A stretch of 64,000 bases of DNA, from contig NC_081410.1 in NCBI RefSeq assembly GCF_030272615.1, positions 503,676,942 to 503,740,941 on the forward strand. Reading direction: 5' to 3'. Position numbers and translations under genes: made by a program. Positions 1 through 11,200 of this stretch are shown one piece after another. Every line of letters starts with the position of its first letter. Position 1 is the stretch's first letter. The notes under the pieces are model-generated. The model saw only the letters and a list, made by a program, of their open reading frames with translations. It did no database searches and was not told where the DNA came from. Source of the DNA: Cryptomeria japonica. Its lineage: Eukaryota; Streptophyta; Pinopsida; Cupressales; Cupressaceae.

Positions 1-496
1 TAATGACCCCAAGGAAAGTGAAGCCACCTCATACTTTATACTTTGTGTTCATTATCCTTGGGTTTATTCCTTGATTGGGGGCTAAATCCTTGCGATAACA
101 TGCTCTCTCTCTTTCTCTCTCTTTGGTGTATCCTAACTTAAAGCAATCTCTCCTGATAAGGTGTGCGTGATCGCTTTAACATTGGTGCATACACTTCACT
201 CATATTTTCCTTCTTGATACTTTAAGTTACTCAGTGAACTTGGCCTTGCTTTGTAATTTTTGGTATCCTTACTTTTCATGACTCATAGTGAGGGGAACCT
301 TGCTACTTCTAGTCATGGTTCTCTCCTTCTTGATCTTCCCTTTTACTTTTTCAATCAAATTTGTAAGATCCTTAGTCCACTAGGGGCTTGGTGTATCTTA
401 CCTCCTTGACGTGGTGAAAGTCTTTCAATCTTGTTTCCTTGTACTTTACCAGTAGTATTGGCATACTCTTATACTCCCGCTATAGTGGGGGCTAAA
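1..496 (+). mobile_element. 3' noncoding tail of a Ty3/gypsy element (family B)
   Basis: No coding frame of note. The last 65 bases, ending in the purine-rich GTGGGGGCTAAA just before the LTR start at 497, match 38025-38089, which lies in the same position before a second copy of the LTR. This makes the stretch the end of an element's internal region, with its polypurine tract. A short CT microsatellite occupies about 103-126. The first 60 bases also resemble 2930-2998, so the same family tail occurs again there. Confidence 0.55.
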
Positions 497-1551
497 TGTA
501 GCATCATAAAATTGCGACCTTGCAATTTTTGACCACATTTGGGTCTTTACATTGGCGGATGAATCCCTAAGTCTGATTGGAGACTTGAGACATGCTCAAA
601 CATCAGAAAATTTCATTTTCTGCCACCCCACACTGCATGTCCTAAATTACAACAGGATAGGGGTATAACGCCCCTATCTCCCCTAGGAGAGGGGTGTGGC
701 ACCCCTATCCCTACCCTATTTTGGGCCTCCCTTGACCTAATACTACATTGGGCTTGTCAATTGTGAGTGGGAAAATGTTTTCCTATGTCGGCCTAAGATG
801 AAAATTAAGTTCAAGAATCGAAATCAAGCATAAGCGATCATAAGGTGAAATTACCAAGCGACGTTGTCATCAAGCATTCAGAATTCGAACATCCCTTCAA
901 GAATTGATCATTTCAAGTCTCCTTTCAGGGCTAGGTGTTGCATTCTAGTCAAGGATTCAACCATTGAAGAGGAGATCTCTACCTATCCTTTCAATCAATC
1001 CTATCAACTTTTCAATTAAATCCTCTCTTGAGGTGAACTTTACTTCATAAATTTCATTTCATTTACTTGCGAGTATTTTCAATCACTTGGTTAATTCTAA
1101 AATGGGGTTTGACCTGAAGGCAAACCCCCAATCCCAACAACATTTCCTCTATTTTTTGTGTGTAGGTTGCAGGTGCGCAACTGTAATTGCAAGTTTAAAC
1201 TTTATTTTTAAAGACGGAAAAACCCTTTTCGACACACGAATTTTTGGGAGAACCAAGTACACTTTCAACCTGGTCTGAAAAACTTTTGCTCAAATTTGTA
1301 AGGGAGCTTCATCTAGACATCTTACTACTAATTCCAGGTGCACAACTTCATCCTGCATCTCTATCTCAAGATATAATCATTTCTTTGTCATCTTTACACT
1401 TAGTCTCAATTCTCTTAATTCAACTTGTCTATTTTAAAAGAGGGTTACTTTTCTTTCCAAATTTATTGCAAACTCCCTATAATTCATTTGGAATTCAATC
1501 TATTTCTATTGAGATTGGATCTAGTGAATTCAACCCCCTCTTTTAAATGTA
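497..1551 (+). repeat. LTR of gypsy family B, copy 1
   Basis: Begins TGTAGCATCATAAAATTG after a purine-rich tract and aligns by eye along its length with 38090-39195, which begins TGTAACGTCCTAAAATTA. Shared blocks include the start, a middle block around a hydrophobic 'GGGGTTTGACCT' motif, and the end ATTGGATCTAGTG followed by CCCCCTCTTTT. The exact 3' end is uncertain because the copies differ after 'CTCTTTT'. Copies differ by many substitutions and small gaps, so the family is old. Confidence 0.65.
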
Positions 1552-1654
1552 ATGTGCATAAGAAGTTGAAGGGAATCCTTTGTGAAACTTTCACTCCTTT
1601 TTTGAGGGTAAAGCTTTCCAATTGATCTCCTCTCATCACTTTTCACCACATTAC

Positions 1655-2629
1655 ATGAGTAAACCTAGAAATCCAACACTTTGCATTCCTCTTGACGATC
1701 ATATACCCCTTCTTGAGGATAAGATTATTCTTCCTCCTAAGGAAAGAAATAATCTTCTTCCCAAAGAGGCACCTATTCCTTCTCCTAAAGAGAAGAGTAT
1801 CCTTTCTCCTAAGAAAAGAGATATTCTTCTTCCTAAAGAAAAATCTACTCCTATGGATGAATCTACTCTTCCACCCAAAGGTAGAAAAACTCTTCCTCCT
1901 AAACATCAATCTATTCCTCATAAGGTTAGACCTATCCATCCTCCTCATGATGGACCCAGTCTCTTTCCTACACCTCCCATTCCTCCTTTATATGGTGTGG
2001 TTCCTCCTCCTTCATCTTATTGAGAGAAACAAATGACCTCTCCTATTGTCTAACCTGCAACACCTCAACCCATTCATCCTTCCCTATAAGAAGAGACGAA
2101 ACCTATACCCGATGAACCTAAACCTCCTCAACCTTCAGCCAAAACTAGACAAAACCGTTGTCCAAGAGAACGTCGATGGAGACATCGTGCTACAGCTCAT
2201 GAAGTTGCTTCCCAAACCATTTTCTCTCCTAAAATGCTAACTATTGACATGATTCCATTTTCTCCTAAACAAGATGTAATGTTTAAAAAAATAATGGTTC
2301 AAGTTCTAAATTCCTATTAGAGCTCCTATTTTTATTAATCTTGATGAAGAAATAGGTGAAAATGTTGTTAATGATGAAAATATTGATCCTAATATTTCTG
2401 ATAATGAATATGAATATGTTGATGTAGACAATGATTTATCTGCAAAATTTTCAAAAGCATTAATCCTATCTCCTACTAATGAACAAAGTGACTCATCATT
2501 AGAGCATGGTCCTTGTTTGGAACTTGTGCTAGCTCCATTTGTTGTGCTTGATGTGGTTCCTCTTATGTGTTGTCCACCTTCCCAAAACAATGATTGGCAA
2601 GATCGAGGGGAGGATGGCATGCTTGACTA
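1655..2629 (+). pseudogene. Broken Pro/Lys-rich and acidic ORF of gypsy family B
   Basis: From ATG 1655 the frame encodes a proline/lysine-rich region with short repeats, stops at 2021, and continues in frame to about 2330 with further stops, including basic RERRWRHRA. A shift then opens an acidic stretch (about 2322-2629) with many D, E and N and the segment EYEYVDVDND. No catalytic domain or zinc knuckle is visible. It may be a linker part of a gypsy polyprotein or an extra ORF; I do not recognise a named family. Confidence 0.4.
1731..1922 (+). repeat. Degenerate 24-bp tandem repeat coding an octapeptide
   Basis: Within the ORF, 24-bp units of the form CCTAAAGAGAAGAGTATCCT recur about seven to eight times, coding variants of the octapeptide (L/S)PK(E/K)(K/R)xxx. 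The units are imperfect, and one longer unit occurs near 1855-1890. Because the unit length is a multiple of three, expansion kept the frame. Confidence 0.6.
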
Positions 2630-2850
2630 GCTTCATTAGCATCATATATTTTCTCTCTCTCCTCTCTTTCTTATTTGTGACATTCTTCTATTTGTTTCCC
2701 CTATTCTTCTATTTGTTGTCCCTAGTATTGTCTACTTGAGAATGATGCAAAGCATTGATATCTATTTTTCTCTCTTCCATTTTGACTCAAAAGACACGTG
2801 TTCCCTTTTTACATGGTTGTTTCCTTTCTTTGGGGGATGAGGATAATCAT

Positions 2851-2854
<4 letters not shown>

Positions 2855-2906
<52 letters not shown>
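2855..2906. repeat. (CA)n microsatellite
   Basis: An uninterrupted CA dinucleotide run of about 26 units, directly readable in the sequence, in noncoding family-B gypsy DNA. Confidence 0.97.
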
Positions 2907-2909
<3 letters not shown>

Positions 2910-2997
2910 ATATACATGAGTTATCATAAAAAGCATACAGACTCCAAAGTTTGGTTAAACCACCTCATTTTTTGTGCTTTGTGTATTAGGATTCCCA

Positions 2998-3785
2998 TAG
3001 ATACTGAGAGGGGGGGTGAATCAGTATCTAACCGGTAATAATATTTTCTTAACTTAAAACATGTAGAGCATATTAATACTATGTACTGGTAAACATAAAG
3101 TAATGCAATAAATAGAGATAAAAACAACCACATGAAAAACACACCATAACACAATATTTTAATGAGGAAACCTGGTGTGGGAAAAACCTCAGTGGGATTT
3201 GTGACCCACAATATTCACTTACTGGCCAATAAGAGACTATTACTACTACAAGAGGGGCCTGCACATGCAGGAAGGCCAAGTGCCTAGAGCTCACTGCTCA
3301 AATACAAAATGGGAAGTCTCACTGACTTACAAAATGGATTATATAAATATAGTGTCTTGTACTACTTCAAAATAGCATCTATAATGTTAGATCCAGTACC
3401 GGTTTCTGCTCTGCTTTTACATAAACCCTTAACCTATATTTCACATAATAGGTCTACCTTATTTCGCCTTATTACATTCCTCTATCTATTACAAAATGTT
3501 CTACAATGATCTCTGTTATATAAGAGTCATTTTACAAATTGCCAAGTTGGCTTACAATGATTTTTCAATAATAAACAAAATATATTAACAATAAAATTCT
3601 TGTCGGCTTCTGTGTCGGTATGCTTCCTTTCACTGCCGGTGCCGGTGGTCAGTGTGTCGGTGTATAATCTAACTTTGTTGGTGCCAATGGATTGCCTTGC
3701 CGATGTCATAGGATTGTAAGGTTGCCATCAATGAAAAAACCTTCAATCACCTACAATATCTCATTGGAGTGTGCATTTTCCAACA
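2998..3785 (-). repeat. 3' LTR of minus-strand copia-type element (copia-4)
   Basis: Left tip AGATACTGAGAGG matches the tip TGATACTGAGAGG at 5821 for about 100 bases. The right end CCAACA is the reverse complement of the LTR start TGTTGG. The purine tract of the minus strand lies directly outside (3786-3800), so this is the 3' LTR of a minus-strand element about 790 bp long. Bases 3250-3450 are related to the LTR at about 30190-30400 (shared GGCCAAGTGCCTAGAGCTCA). The first dinucleotide is mutated, which fits an old copy. Confidence 0.7.
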
Positions 3786-3800
3786 ATCTCCCCCTTTGGC
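3786..3800 (-). other. Polypurine tract of copia-4
   Basis: On the minus strand GCCAAAGGGGGAGAT precedes TGTTGG, the LTR start. The same arrangement stands at the 3' LTR of copia-1 (17444-17458). A PPT primes plus-strand DNA synthesis in LTR elements. Confidence 0.75.
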
Positions 3801-5820
3801 ATTGATGGCAACACTCATGAGAAAATTCAAAAAGTGTAGTCCAAAAATATGTTACCAAAAATGTGTGAACTCCCCCTGAGCAGATGAGTCTTTAGCTGAT
3901 TATTTTCTCATACCACTACTCTCCCTTTGGCATCAATGACAAAGGTTTTCAAAGTGTCAATAGAGTGTAGTTTCCTGTCTCAACCTTGTAACCAGTTGGT
4001 TACAATTTGAAAAAGTTCTGCGAGAACCAAATTCAAGTTCTCAATGAACTTTCTGCTATCTTTTATTGTGGCCTTTGTCCTCTGAACTGTATTGGTGAGG
4101 TGTTGCATTTGCTATGCCAATGTTTTCTATCCTTGTACTAATTCATAAGATATTTATTTCCTTAAACATGTGAGGTAGTCCAACTTTGGACTTAATCTCC
4201 ATTTCAGATCCTTAGCCTTACTTTTATTTTCTCCTTTTCTCCTTCTAGCTTTAGTAACTCTTCCTCAAGACCTGTTATCTTTTGCTCAACAATTGATAAT
4301 GAATCAGATGAATTAATAAAATTGTCAGCTAGCTTATTAATTTCCTCATGTATCTTGCTCATTTTCTTGTCTATGTCAACTATCAAAAAGTTTGTCTTAC
4401 CAGTGTCTCTGTACAAAGTTTTGAACTCCTTAAGTGTGTTGCACAATTCCAGTAGAAGGTGTCAAACTGCCTTGTACATTTCTTTATTTGTTCCTCAAAG
4501 AATTTCTGTTTTTCCTTTTCTAACCTCTCTTTGAATGCTTCCTCCTTTATTTGTTCAACTATCGCTGTGTTGTCAGTAATATACTTAGACAAAGTGTCAA
4601 GTTGACTCAAAGAATCCTTATTATCTACATTGCATTTTGGAGCTATCATCTTCAAAATTGGAATTGTGTCATCTATAGCTTTATATGCCTATGAACTACA
4701 ATCTGTTATTTTCTTTATAGAATCTAAAAGAAATTTAGTTACATTTGTTGTCTTGAATCTTGCAGTTGAAGAGCCAACACTCTGAATTCCACTGGTGGGA
4801 GCAATATCCTTGCTTGCAGTGACCTCTAGTAGGTTAGTCTGTGTTTCCATTTCCTTAAGAAATGGTTTGTTTTGCTCAGTAGTTGTCGATGGCACTGATT
4901 CTGTATTAACATGTTCCTATCTTGAGCTTGTTGCTTTGTTTGTTGTTCTATTTTCCCATCTATCAGTTTACATTCTGTGTTATCTATGTTATCAGTTACT
5001 GGTGGCTCACTAGCCTTATTTGTCTTACCGATTGTGTCCTTATCTACCACAATGTTGACCTTTTGAGTATCAACATCTACTATATATAATACCTTAGAAT
5101 TAGGATTTGTATCCTCCTGTGATATATCCATACTCTCATCAGACAGTTGGTCTTCAGTTGTTGTTACCGGTGGAGTAACCAAAGGTGGTGGGGATAAATT
5201 ATCTCTTATTTTCATGCTTGGAGGTCCACCAACCTTTCCTTTTTCCTTATCCTTGTCTTTCTGATATACCTTGATTGGTTTAGGGTTTCTATACTCTTCC
5301 TGTTTTTCCTTTTCAACAAGGAATATATCCCATGCATTTTCAGTTTCCTCTGCAACCTCTTTTACTCTTCCAACCATTAGTGCAATATGTCAGTGTGTAG
5401 TAGAGAATACTGACTGGTTAGCCTTTGAAATCATATCATCTATCTCTTTTGGAGAGTTAACTGGGTAGACAACAAGTAATTTTTCAACTTTTATTTTCTT
5501 GTCAAGCTCTACAACAGCTTGTCTTCTTGCTTCCAGTCTCTTGAATAGTTCATCTGGTAGTTCATCTACAACTTGCATCAAGAACTTCTTGTAGATATCC
5601 AAGTGTAAGATAACACTATTTTCAACCTTTTCTTTATCATCAACTGATAGTGAGTCATATAGTTTATTGATGTTTTTAAGTTGTCCTTCCTCTGTTATTT
5701 CATCTAGCAGTTTGTCAATTGGAGCAATATTTTGTTTAGTCCTTTTCTTTGGTGTTAACTTTTTCTTCTTTGGAGTTATCTTTTTAGCCAAGGGCCTCAC
5801 TGCCTATTGTTTTTGTCTGG
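3801..5820 (-). pseudogene. Coiled-coil ORF of a copia relative that lacks pol
   Basis: On the minus strand a frame runs from 5820 down to about 3900 with stops (TAG near 5805, TGA at 5390) and a shift near 4895. The N-terminal part is very basic (KKITPKKKKLTPKK), followed by an acidic/serine-rich middle and a long Lys/Glu/Leu-rich region at about 4660-4200 (for example KFFEEQIKK, EEELLKLEGEKEKIK) that looks like coiled coil. No gag knuckle, protease, integrase or RT motif is visible. It lies directly upstream of the PPT and 3' LTR. It could be an extra ORF of the kind some plant copia elements carry after pol, or the body of a non-autonomous element. The 5' end is cut by LTR sequence at 5821. 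I do not recognise the protein. Confidence 0.5.
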
Positions 5821-5921
5821 TGATACTGAGAGGGGGGGTGAATCAGTATCTAACCGGTAATAAGATTTTCTTAACTTAAAACATGTAGAGCATATTAATA
5901 CTATGTACCACTAAATAGAAA
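5821..5921 (-). repeat. Tip of another copia LTR, truncated at a fusion point
   Basis: TGATACTGAGAGGGGGGGTG begins exactly here and matches 2998-3110. The reading frame to its left continues right up to 5820 with no primer-binding site, so this is the edge of a separate insertion rather than the 5' LTR of copia-4. It ends at about 5921, where gypsy-A LTR sequence starts in mid-LTR. Confidence 0.55.
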
Positions 5922-6903
5922 GTAATGAATAAAGAATATTTGTTTAAATTAACCCCTTTCCTCATTTAAATAAATAAATATTTATTTAAATCTCTAAAAA
6001 CCCTACCACTTGCATGTTCCTACAAATGCAAGTTGCACCAATGAATAGATTTTATTTCTAAATAAAATCTTATTTTCTCTCACCCACCAAACCCACTTGC
6101 TCACTAATCCCCTTCTAGACTCTTCTAACCCCTTCTAATTAGCCTAATCCCCCTCTCTAATCATTTTCACATTCCCAAACAAAGGTCACTTCTCAAAAAT
6201 TCCTCAAAGTCTTTGAAATGAATTAGTTTTTTTATTCTCCAACAAGTTAACCCCCAAAGTCTTTTAAAGCCTTTATGGCTCTTACATAACCATTAATGGT
6301 TAACTCAACTTGCCCACATGGTTAGAGGCTTTCCCTCTAACTAAACCCTCATTTAACTCATGTGTCTCATCAAGAATTCATTGCTTTGACCATGGTTATC
6401 CCCATTAACTCTTGCACAAGAGTTCATCCATTGAATAAAAGCAATTACCCTTGTATAAAAGGCTTTATTCACTAACTCAAGCCTAACCAAACCCTCCTAG
6501 GGTAATCCTCATGTCATCTCAAGCATTTAATACTTCTTCCCTCTCCACTCAAGCCATCTCATGTTGACACTTGCCATCATGGGATTGGGTTGAAAGCCAT
6601 CACATGGATCACAAACCCATCATTCTTGACTCTTCACAAGCCCACTCAATCTTGGCCATTCAATCATCATTTTTTCTTATAAAAGGACCTCATTCCCCAA
6701 TCAAAAGGGATTATTAGGAAGCATTTTGCATTGTTATTATAATAAGATTCACATAGATATTAATTAGGAGCTTTCTCATAAAAAATCATTTACACTTGCA
6801 TAAGCATTTGTTTACATTTACAACCATCTTGAATCTTCATATGATATCCATGGATAGTGCTAAAAGCTGAGAGATACACTCATGCGAGACTTGGAGGGGA
6901 GAG
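5922..6903 (+). repeat. 5' LTR of gypsy A, first part (5' truncated)
   Basis: Aligns with 36826-37800 of the 3' LTR, including long shared blocks such as CACCCACCAAACCCACTTGC and TTGACCATGGTTATCCCCAT; roughly 93% identity by eye in the part compared. The start of the LTR (equivalent to 36639-36825) is missing. It is interrupted at 6904 by copia-2 and resumes at 13025. Confidence 0.8.
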
Positions 6904-7354
6904 TGTTGGTGTAAATAAAGATTCATTATGGATATTATTACACTTTACTTAAGTTAACTTAGGATAATTCATTTCTTCGTAGTTTGGATTTGAGACACTT
7001 AGGGAAGTGTGCACATAGGGATAGACCTTGTAGGAGAAATTCCACCTTTTTTGGTCTTGTTTTGTTGTTACACTCCACATTCGGTGGGTCATCCACCTCT
7101 TGTGGAATATTGTATTATTTCTCCTACCTACCCTTAGTATTTCTTACCTACCCTTATTTCTCATTGAGCCACATGTCATGATTGTGTGCTTGTACATCCA
7201 TATGGCCTTGCCTATATAAGCAGGCCTATATTCATTGTATTGGTGAATCCAGTTGATCATTTTCATATTGATGAGAATATAGTTTGATCTTGTCATTCTT
7301 TTGTCTCTATTTTTATACTTTTCATTGTGTCCTTGATCTTGGCAAAATCTCACA
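6904..7354 (+). repeat. 5' LTR of copia-2
   Basis: 451 bp, starts TGTTGGTG and ends CTCACA. It matches the 3' LTR at 12574 with 18 mismatches and no gaps counted by eye. A TATA-like TATATAAG at 7213-7220 is a plausible promoter box for the element's transcript. Confidence 0.92.
7213..7220 (+). promoter_or_regulatory. TATA-like box in copia-2 5' LTR
   Basis: TATATAAG lies about 140 bases before the LTR end and is conserved at the same place in the 3' LTR. The position fits the U3/R promoter of an LTR element; use is not shown. Confidence 0.45.
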
Positions 7355-7365
7355 TGGTATCAGAG
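7355..7365 (+). other. Primer-binding site of copia-2
   Basis: TGGTATCAGAG follows the LTR end directly. It is complementary to the 3' end of plant initiator methionine tRNA, the usual primer of copia elements. Confidence 0.9.
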
Positions 7366-8245
7366 TCATTGGGGCTTCATTAATTGGTTTTTGGAGACAT
7401 TGTTGAAAGCTTCTATTTTCGGATCTAAGGAACTGCACTTTTTTGGAGGCATCTTGGAGCGTTTTCAACCTCACCATTGTGTCCGGGAGGCCATTTCCAT
7501 AAAAAATTGAGTATAAATTTGACCTATTTTAGTGAAAATCGATTTTTGGGTGTGGAGGAAATTTTTTGCCCAATTCGAGCAGTATGGTACAGAATTTTCA
7601 GATTTTTTTCAAAAAATAAAATAAAATTATTTTCTAGTTTGAAATTTTTTTTTGAAAAAATAAAATAAAATTTGAAAATTATTTTTGGGATCCGTACCTT
7701 CTCTCCAGTTTTTTATTTGGGCTAATTTTTCATGCTCTTCGCAGTGGTGTGGTTATTTTCTGGTTTTGGTGCACAAGTTTTTTGAAATTTTCAAATTCTC
7801 TCAGTTGTACCTGTCCAATCCTTAATTTTGCAACTTCAAAGGCCTCGTTTGAGCTCATACGACCTCCTTTTTAGGTGTCATTTTTTTTAAAGTGCATGTT
7901 TTTTTATCTCCTTTCATAATCTATGATCAGATTCTGAGATTTTAAGTAGAAATTGTACTTTCAGATATTGGTCTTATTTGGCCTATTTGGTAGTTGTAAA
8001 TTGCTTGGATCTTAGTTTAGATCTCTTGCATTAATAGTTTGAGTCTCTTTTGGCCTTATTGAGGTAGTTGTAAAATTGAAATCAGAAGTCCACTTTGCCA
8101 TTTTTTGCAAGTGGCCCATTGTACATGCACTAAGTATAAAGTGTCAAATCATCACTTTTGGGGGGGTTCTCTAATTGGGTGAATTTGGGGGGGTGTCTTG
8201 TGTGATTGTGCCTCTCTTTCCTTGTTATCTTTCATTTTTGTTGCA
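7366..8245 (+). other. Untranslated leader of copia-2
   Basis: About 880 bases between the primer-binding site and gag, T-rich, with no coding frame of note. It ends shortly before the gag ATG at 8246. Confidence 0.6.
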
Positions 8246-11200
8246 ATGAGTCCTCATAAATTTCCACCTTTAACTCCACATAATTATGTATCATGAAAAA
8301 TTAAAGTATGGAGCAAATTAATGGAAAAAGGTCTCACGCATTACATAGATGGAACAATAGCAGCACCACCTAATCCTAAGGCCGATCCTAATGGTCAGTT
8401 ATAATGGCTCACTAAGAATTGCATGGCTCTTGGAACTCTGTGCAAGTATGTATCAGATGACCTCATCTTTCATATTGAAAAGTGTACTACAATCAAAGAT
8501 GCTTGGGATATGTTTCAGAAATTGTATGGTCAAGTTGATGAAATCAGAGGTTATAAGATTGACAATGAGCTCACCAACTTGGATCCCAAGAGTTTTGATA
8601 CAATCCAAGATTATGTCACCAAGCAAATGAGCTAAGAGAAAAGCTTAAGGATTGTGGAATTGACAAAAAGGATGCTCAGTTGATATTCAACTTGTTGGAC
8701 AAGCTTGCACTAGAATATGTAGCATTTGTGTCTAGCTTCCAAACTCATCATTTGACAGTGGGGAGTTCCTACGTTATACCTTCATTTGATGCTTTCACAG
8801 AAATGTTGATATTGGAACAATCTAATTTGTTGAACATGGGGCTTCTCAAGTCTCCAAAGTCCCAGGCTTTGGTGGCTAATCAAGGGAATCGAGGAGGTCA
8901 AGGCAAATATTCCAACAACAAGAAGAAGCAATCTAAGTCACAGCCACAACAGGAAAAAGGAAAATCATCCTCTCCATCACAAGGCGATTTTTCATCCTAT
9001 TCCAAGAAGGGGACACCACCTAAGAAGGATAAGCCAACTTGTGCATATTGCAAGAAGTATGGTCATGATGAGCATAGATGCCACACAAAGCAAGTTGATG
9101 AGTTAACTAATATTCTTAAGAAAAACAACATCAACTTGCCATCCACCTACACAAAGAAGGATTCATCTCCTTCCTCTTCCTCATAGTCTAAGGGAAAAGG
9201 GAAAACATTTGTGGCTACAACAAGTTCTTCACATCAATGGATACTTGACTCAGGTGCCTGATATCACATGGGTTCTACAAAGGAGCAGTTTTCTTCATTG
9301 GAGCCATCTAAGGGACCTCACATTTACATAGGTGATGATACTCAAGTAGAGGTTGAAGAGAAAGGTTCAGTTGGCATGGATGATGGAACATTTGAGAATG
9401 TTCTCTATGTTCCTAACTTGTCTACCAACCTTCTCTCTATCTACCAAATCACTCACTATGGGAAAAGGTTGAGTTTACACTAGATTCAGTTATGGTAAAG
9501 GAACTTGATGATGATGCCTTGGTAGCAGTGGGACAAGTCAATGACAACTCAAGGCTTTATTCATTCTCCCACTTTGTGCCAAGTTCACCTTCTAGGGCCT
9601 TGCTTACTCATTCAAATTTAGAAAGTAAGCTATGGCATGAGTGGTTTGGTCACCTCAACTACCGCTATCTTCAGCAGCTCAACACTAAAGACATGGTCAC
9701 AGGTCTACCTCAAATCAATTTTTCAGAGGGTGTATGTTCAGGTTGTTCCATGGGCAAGCATCCCGAGGAAAATTTTGATAAGGGGAAAGCTTGGAGAGCT
9801 TTGGAAGTTCTTCAACTTTTTCATAGCAATGTAGCAGGTCCATTTCTAGCACCTTCATTTAGTAAGGCCTGCTATGTCCTCACCTTCATTAATGACTACT
9901 CCCACTTCACTTGGGTCTACTTTCTTATTCATAAGAGTGAAGTATGTAATAGATTTCAGTACTTCAAGACTCATGTGGAGAAGCAATCCAGGAAAGTGGT
10001 GAAGATTCTTTGTACAGATAATGGAAGGGAATATGTGAACAAGAGACTTGAGGATTTTTGTACATTTGAGGGGATTGATCTTCAGCATTCTGTAGCATAC
10101 ACTCCATAGCAGAACGGAGTTGCAAAATGCAAGAATAGAACTCTCAAAGAAATGGCTAGTTGTATGATTCATGCACGTTCTCTTGATCTCACTTTTTGGG
10201 CCGAGGCTATCAGTTGTGCCACACACATCCAGAATTGGGTTCCTCACAAAGCTTTGCAAGGTATTACTCCTTTTGAAGCTTGGGCTGGTAGGAAACCGAT
10301 TGTGAGACATTTTAGAGTCTTTGGGTGTCCAGCATGGGCTTGCATACCTTTGTAGAAATGCAAGGCATTGGAACCACAGAGTTGACCTTGCATATTTGTT
10401 GGATATCCTGAGGGTGTTAAGGCATATAGATTGATGGATCCTAAGACACATGAGGTGTTAATTGAGAGGAGTGTTAACTTTGAGGAAAGCTCTCCTAGCT
10501 TAGCCTCTACCTCCTCCACCTTACTCCATTGTGGATAGTGATGTTAGTGATTCAGATGATGAGACTCCTTCAACTCTGACTCGTAGGGTTACACCTCCAT
10601 AGGGTCCACTTGCAGTTGGGGAGCCTTGTTCTCCACCTCTACCTAGACCTCATTGGGCTCAACAGACACTTGAGTCTGCGGGTTCTCTTGTTGGAGATCC
10701 TTCAAATACATGGAGAACTTGCTCACAGCATAAGGATCTACCACATGCATTCACTGCTACTGCTTCTGATCCATAGACATTTTAGGAAGCATCAGGGGTT
10801 CCTAAGTGGGACCAAGCTATGGAGGAATAGTATAGTTCCTTGATGAGGAACAACACATGGGATTTAGTCCATCTCCCTAAGGGGATAAAGATGGTTCAAT
10901 GTAAGTGGATCTATCAGACCAAGTTTGTAGCAGATGGTAGTGTGGATAAGTACAAGGCTCAACTTGTTGCGAAAGGTTTCTCCCAGGTAGAAGGTGTTGA
11001 CTATACTGAGCCCTTTGCGCCCGTAGCCAAGATGAACTCCATTCACTTGACACTTGCTATTGTTGTAGCTCATGGTTGGGCTATACATCAGATGGATGTG
11101 AAGAGTGCTTTTCTTCATGGTGATCTTGATGAGGAGATTTATATGGAGCAGCCACAAGGTTTCATCCAGGATACTTCCTTGGTTTGCAGGCTAAGAAAAT

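Larger units (their letters stand above)
1552..2997 (+). mobile_element. Internal sequence of gypsy family B
   Basis: Follows the LTR directly and contains one broken acidic and proline/lysine-rich reading frame (1655-2629). Its end (2930-2997) resembles bases 1-60, the start of the other family-B tail. It is cut at 2998 by a minus-strand copia LTR. After the nested insertions, family-B sequence resumes at 38025. No reverse transcriptase or integrase motifs were found here, so only a small part of the element is present. Confidence 0.45.

Noticed and set aside
1643-1948. Arg/Phe-rich minus-strand frame of about 100 codons
   Set aside because: It is the mirror of the Pro/Lys repeat ORF on the plus strand and inherits its repeat structure.
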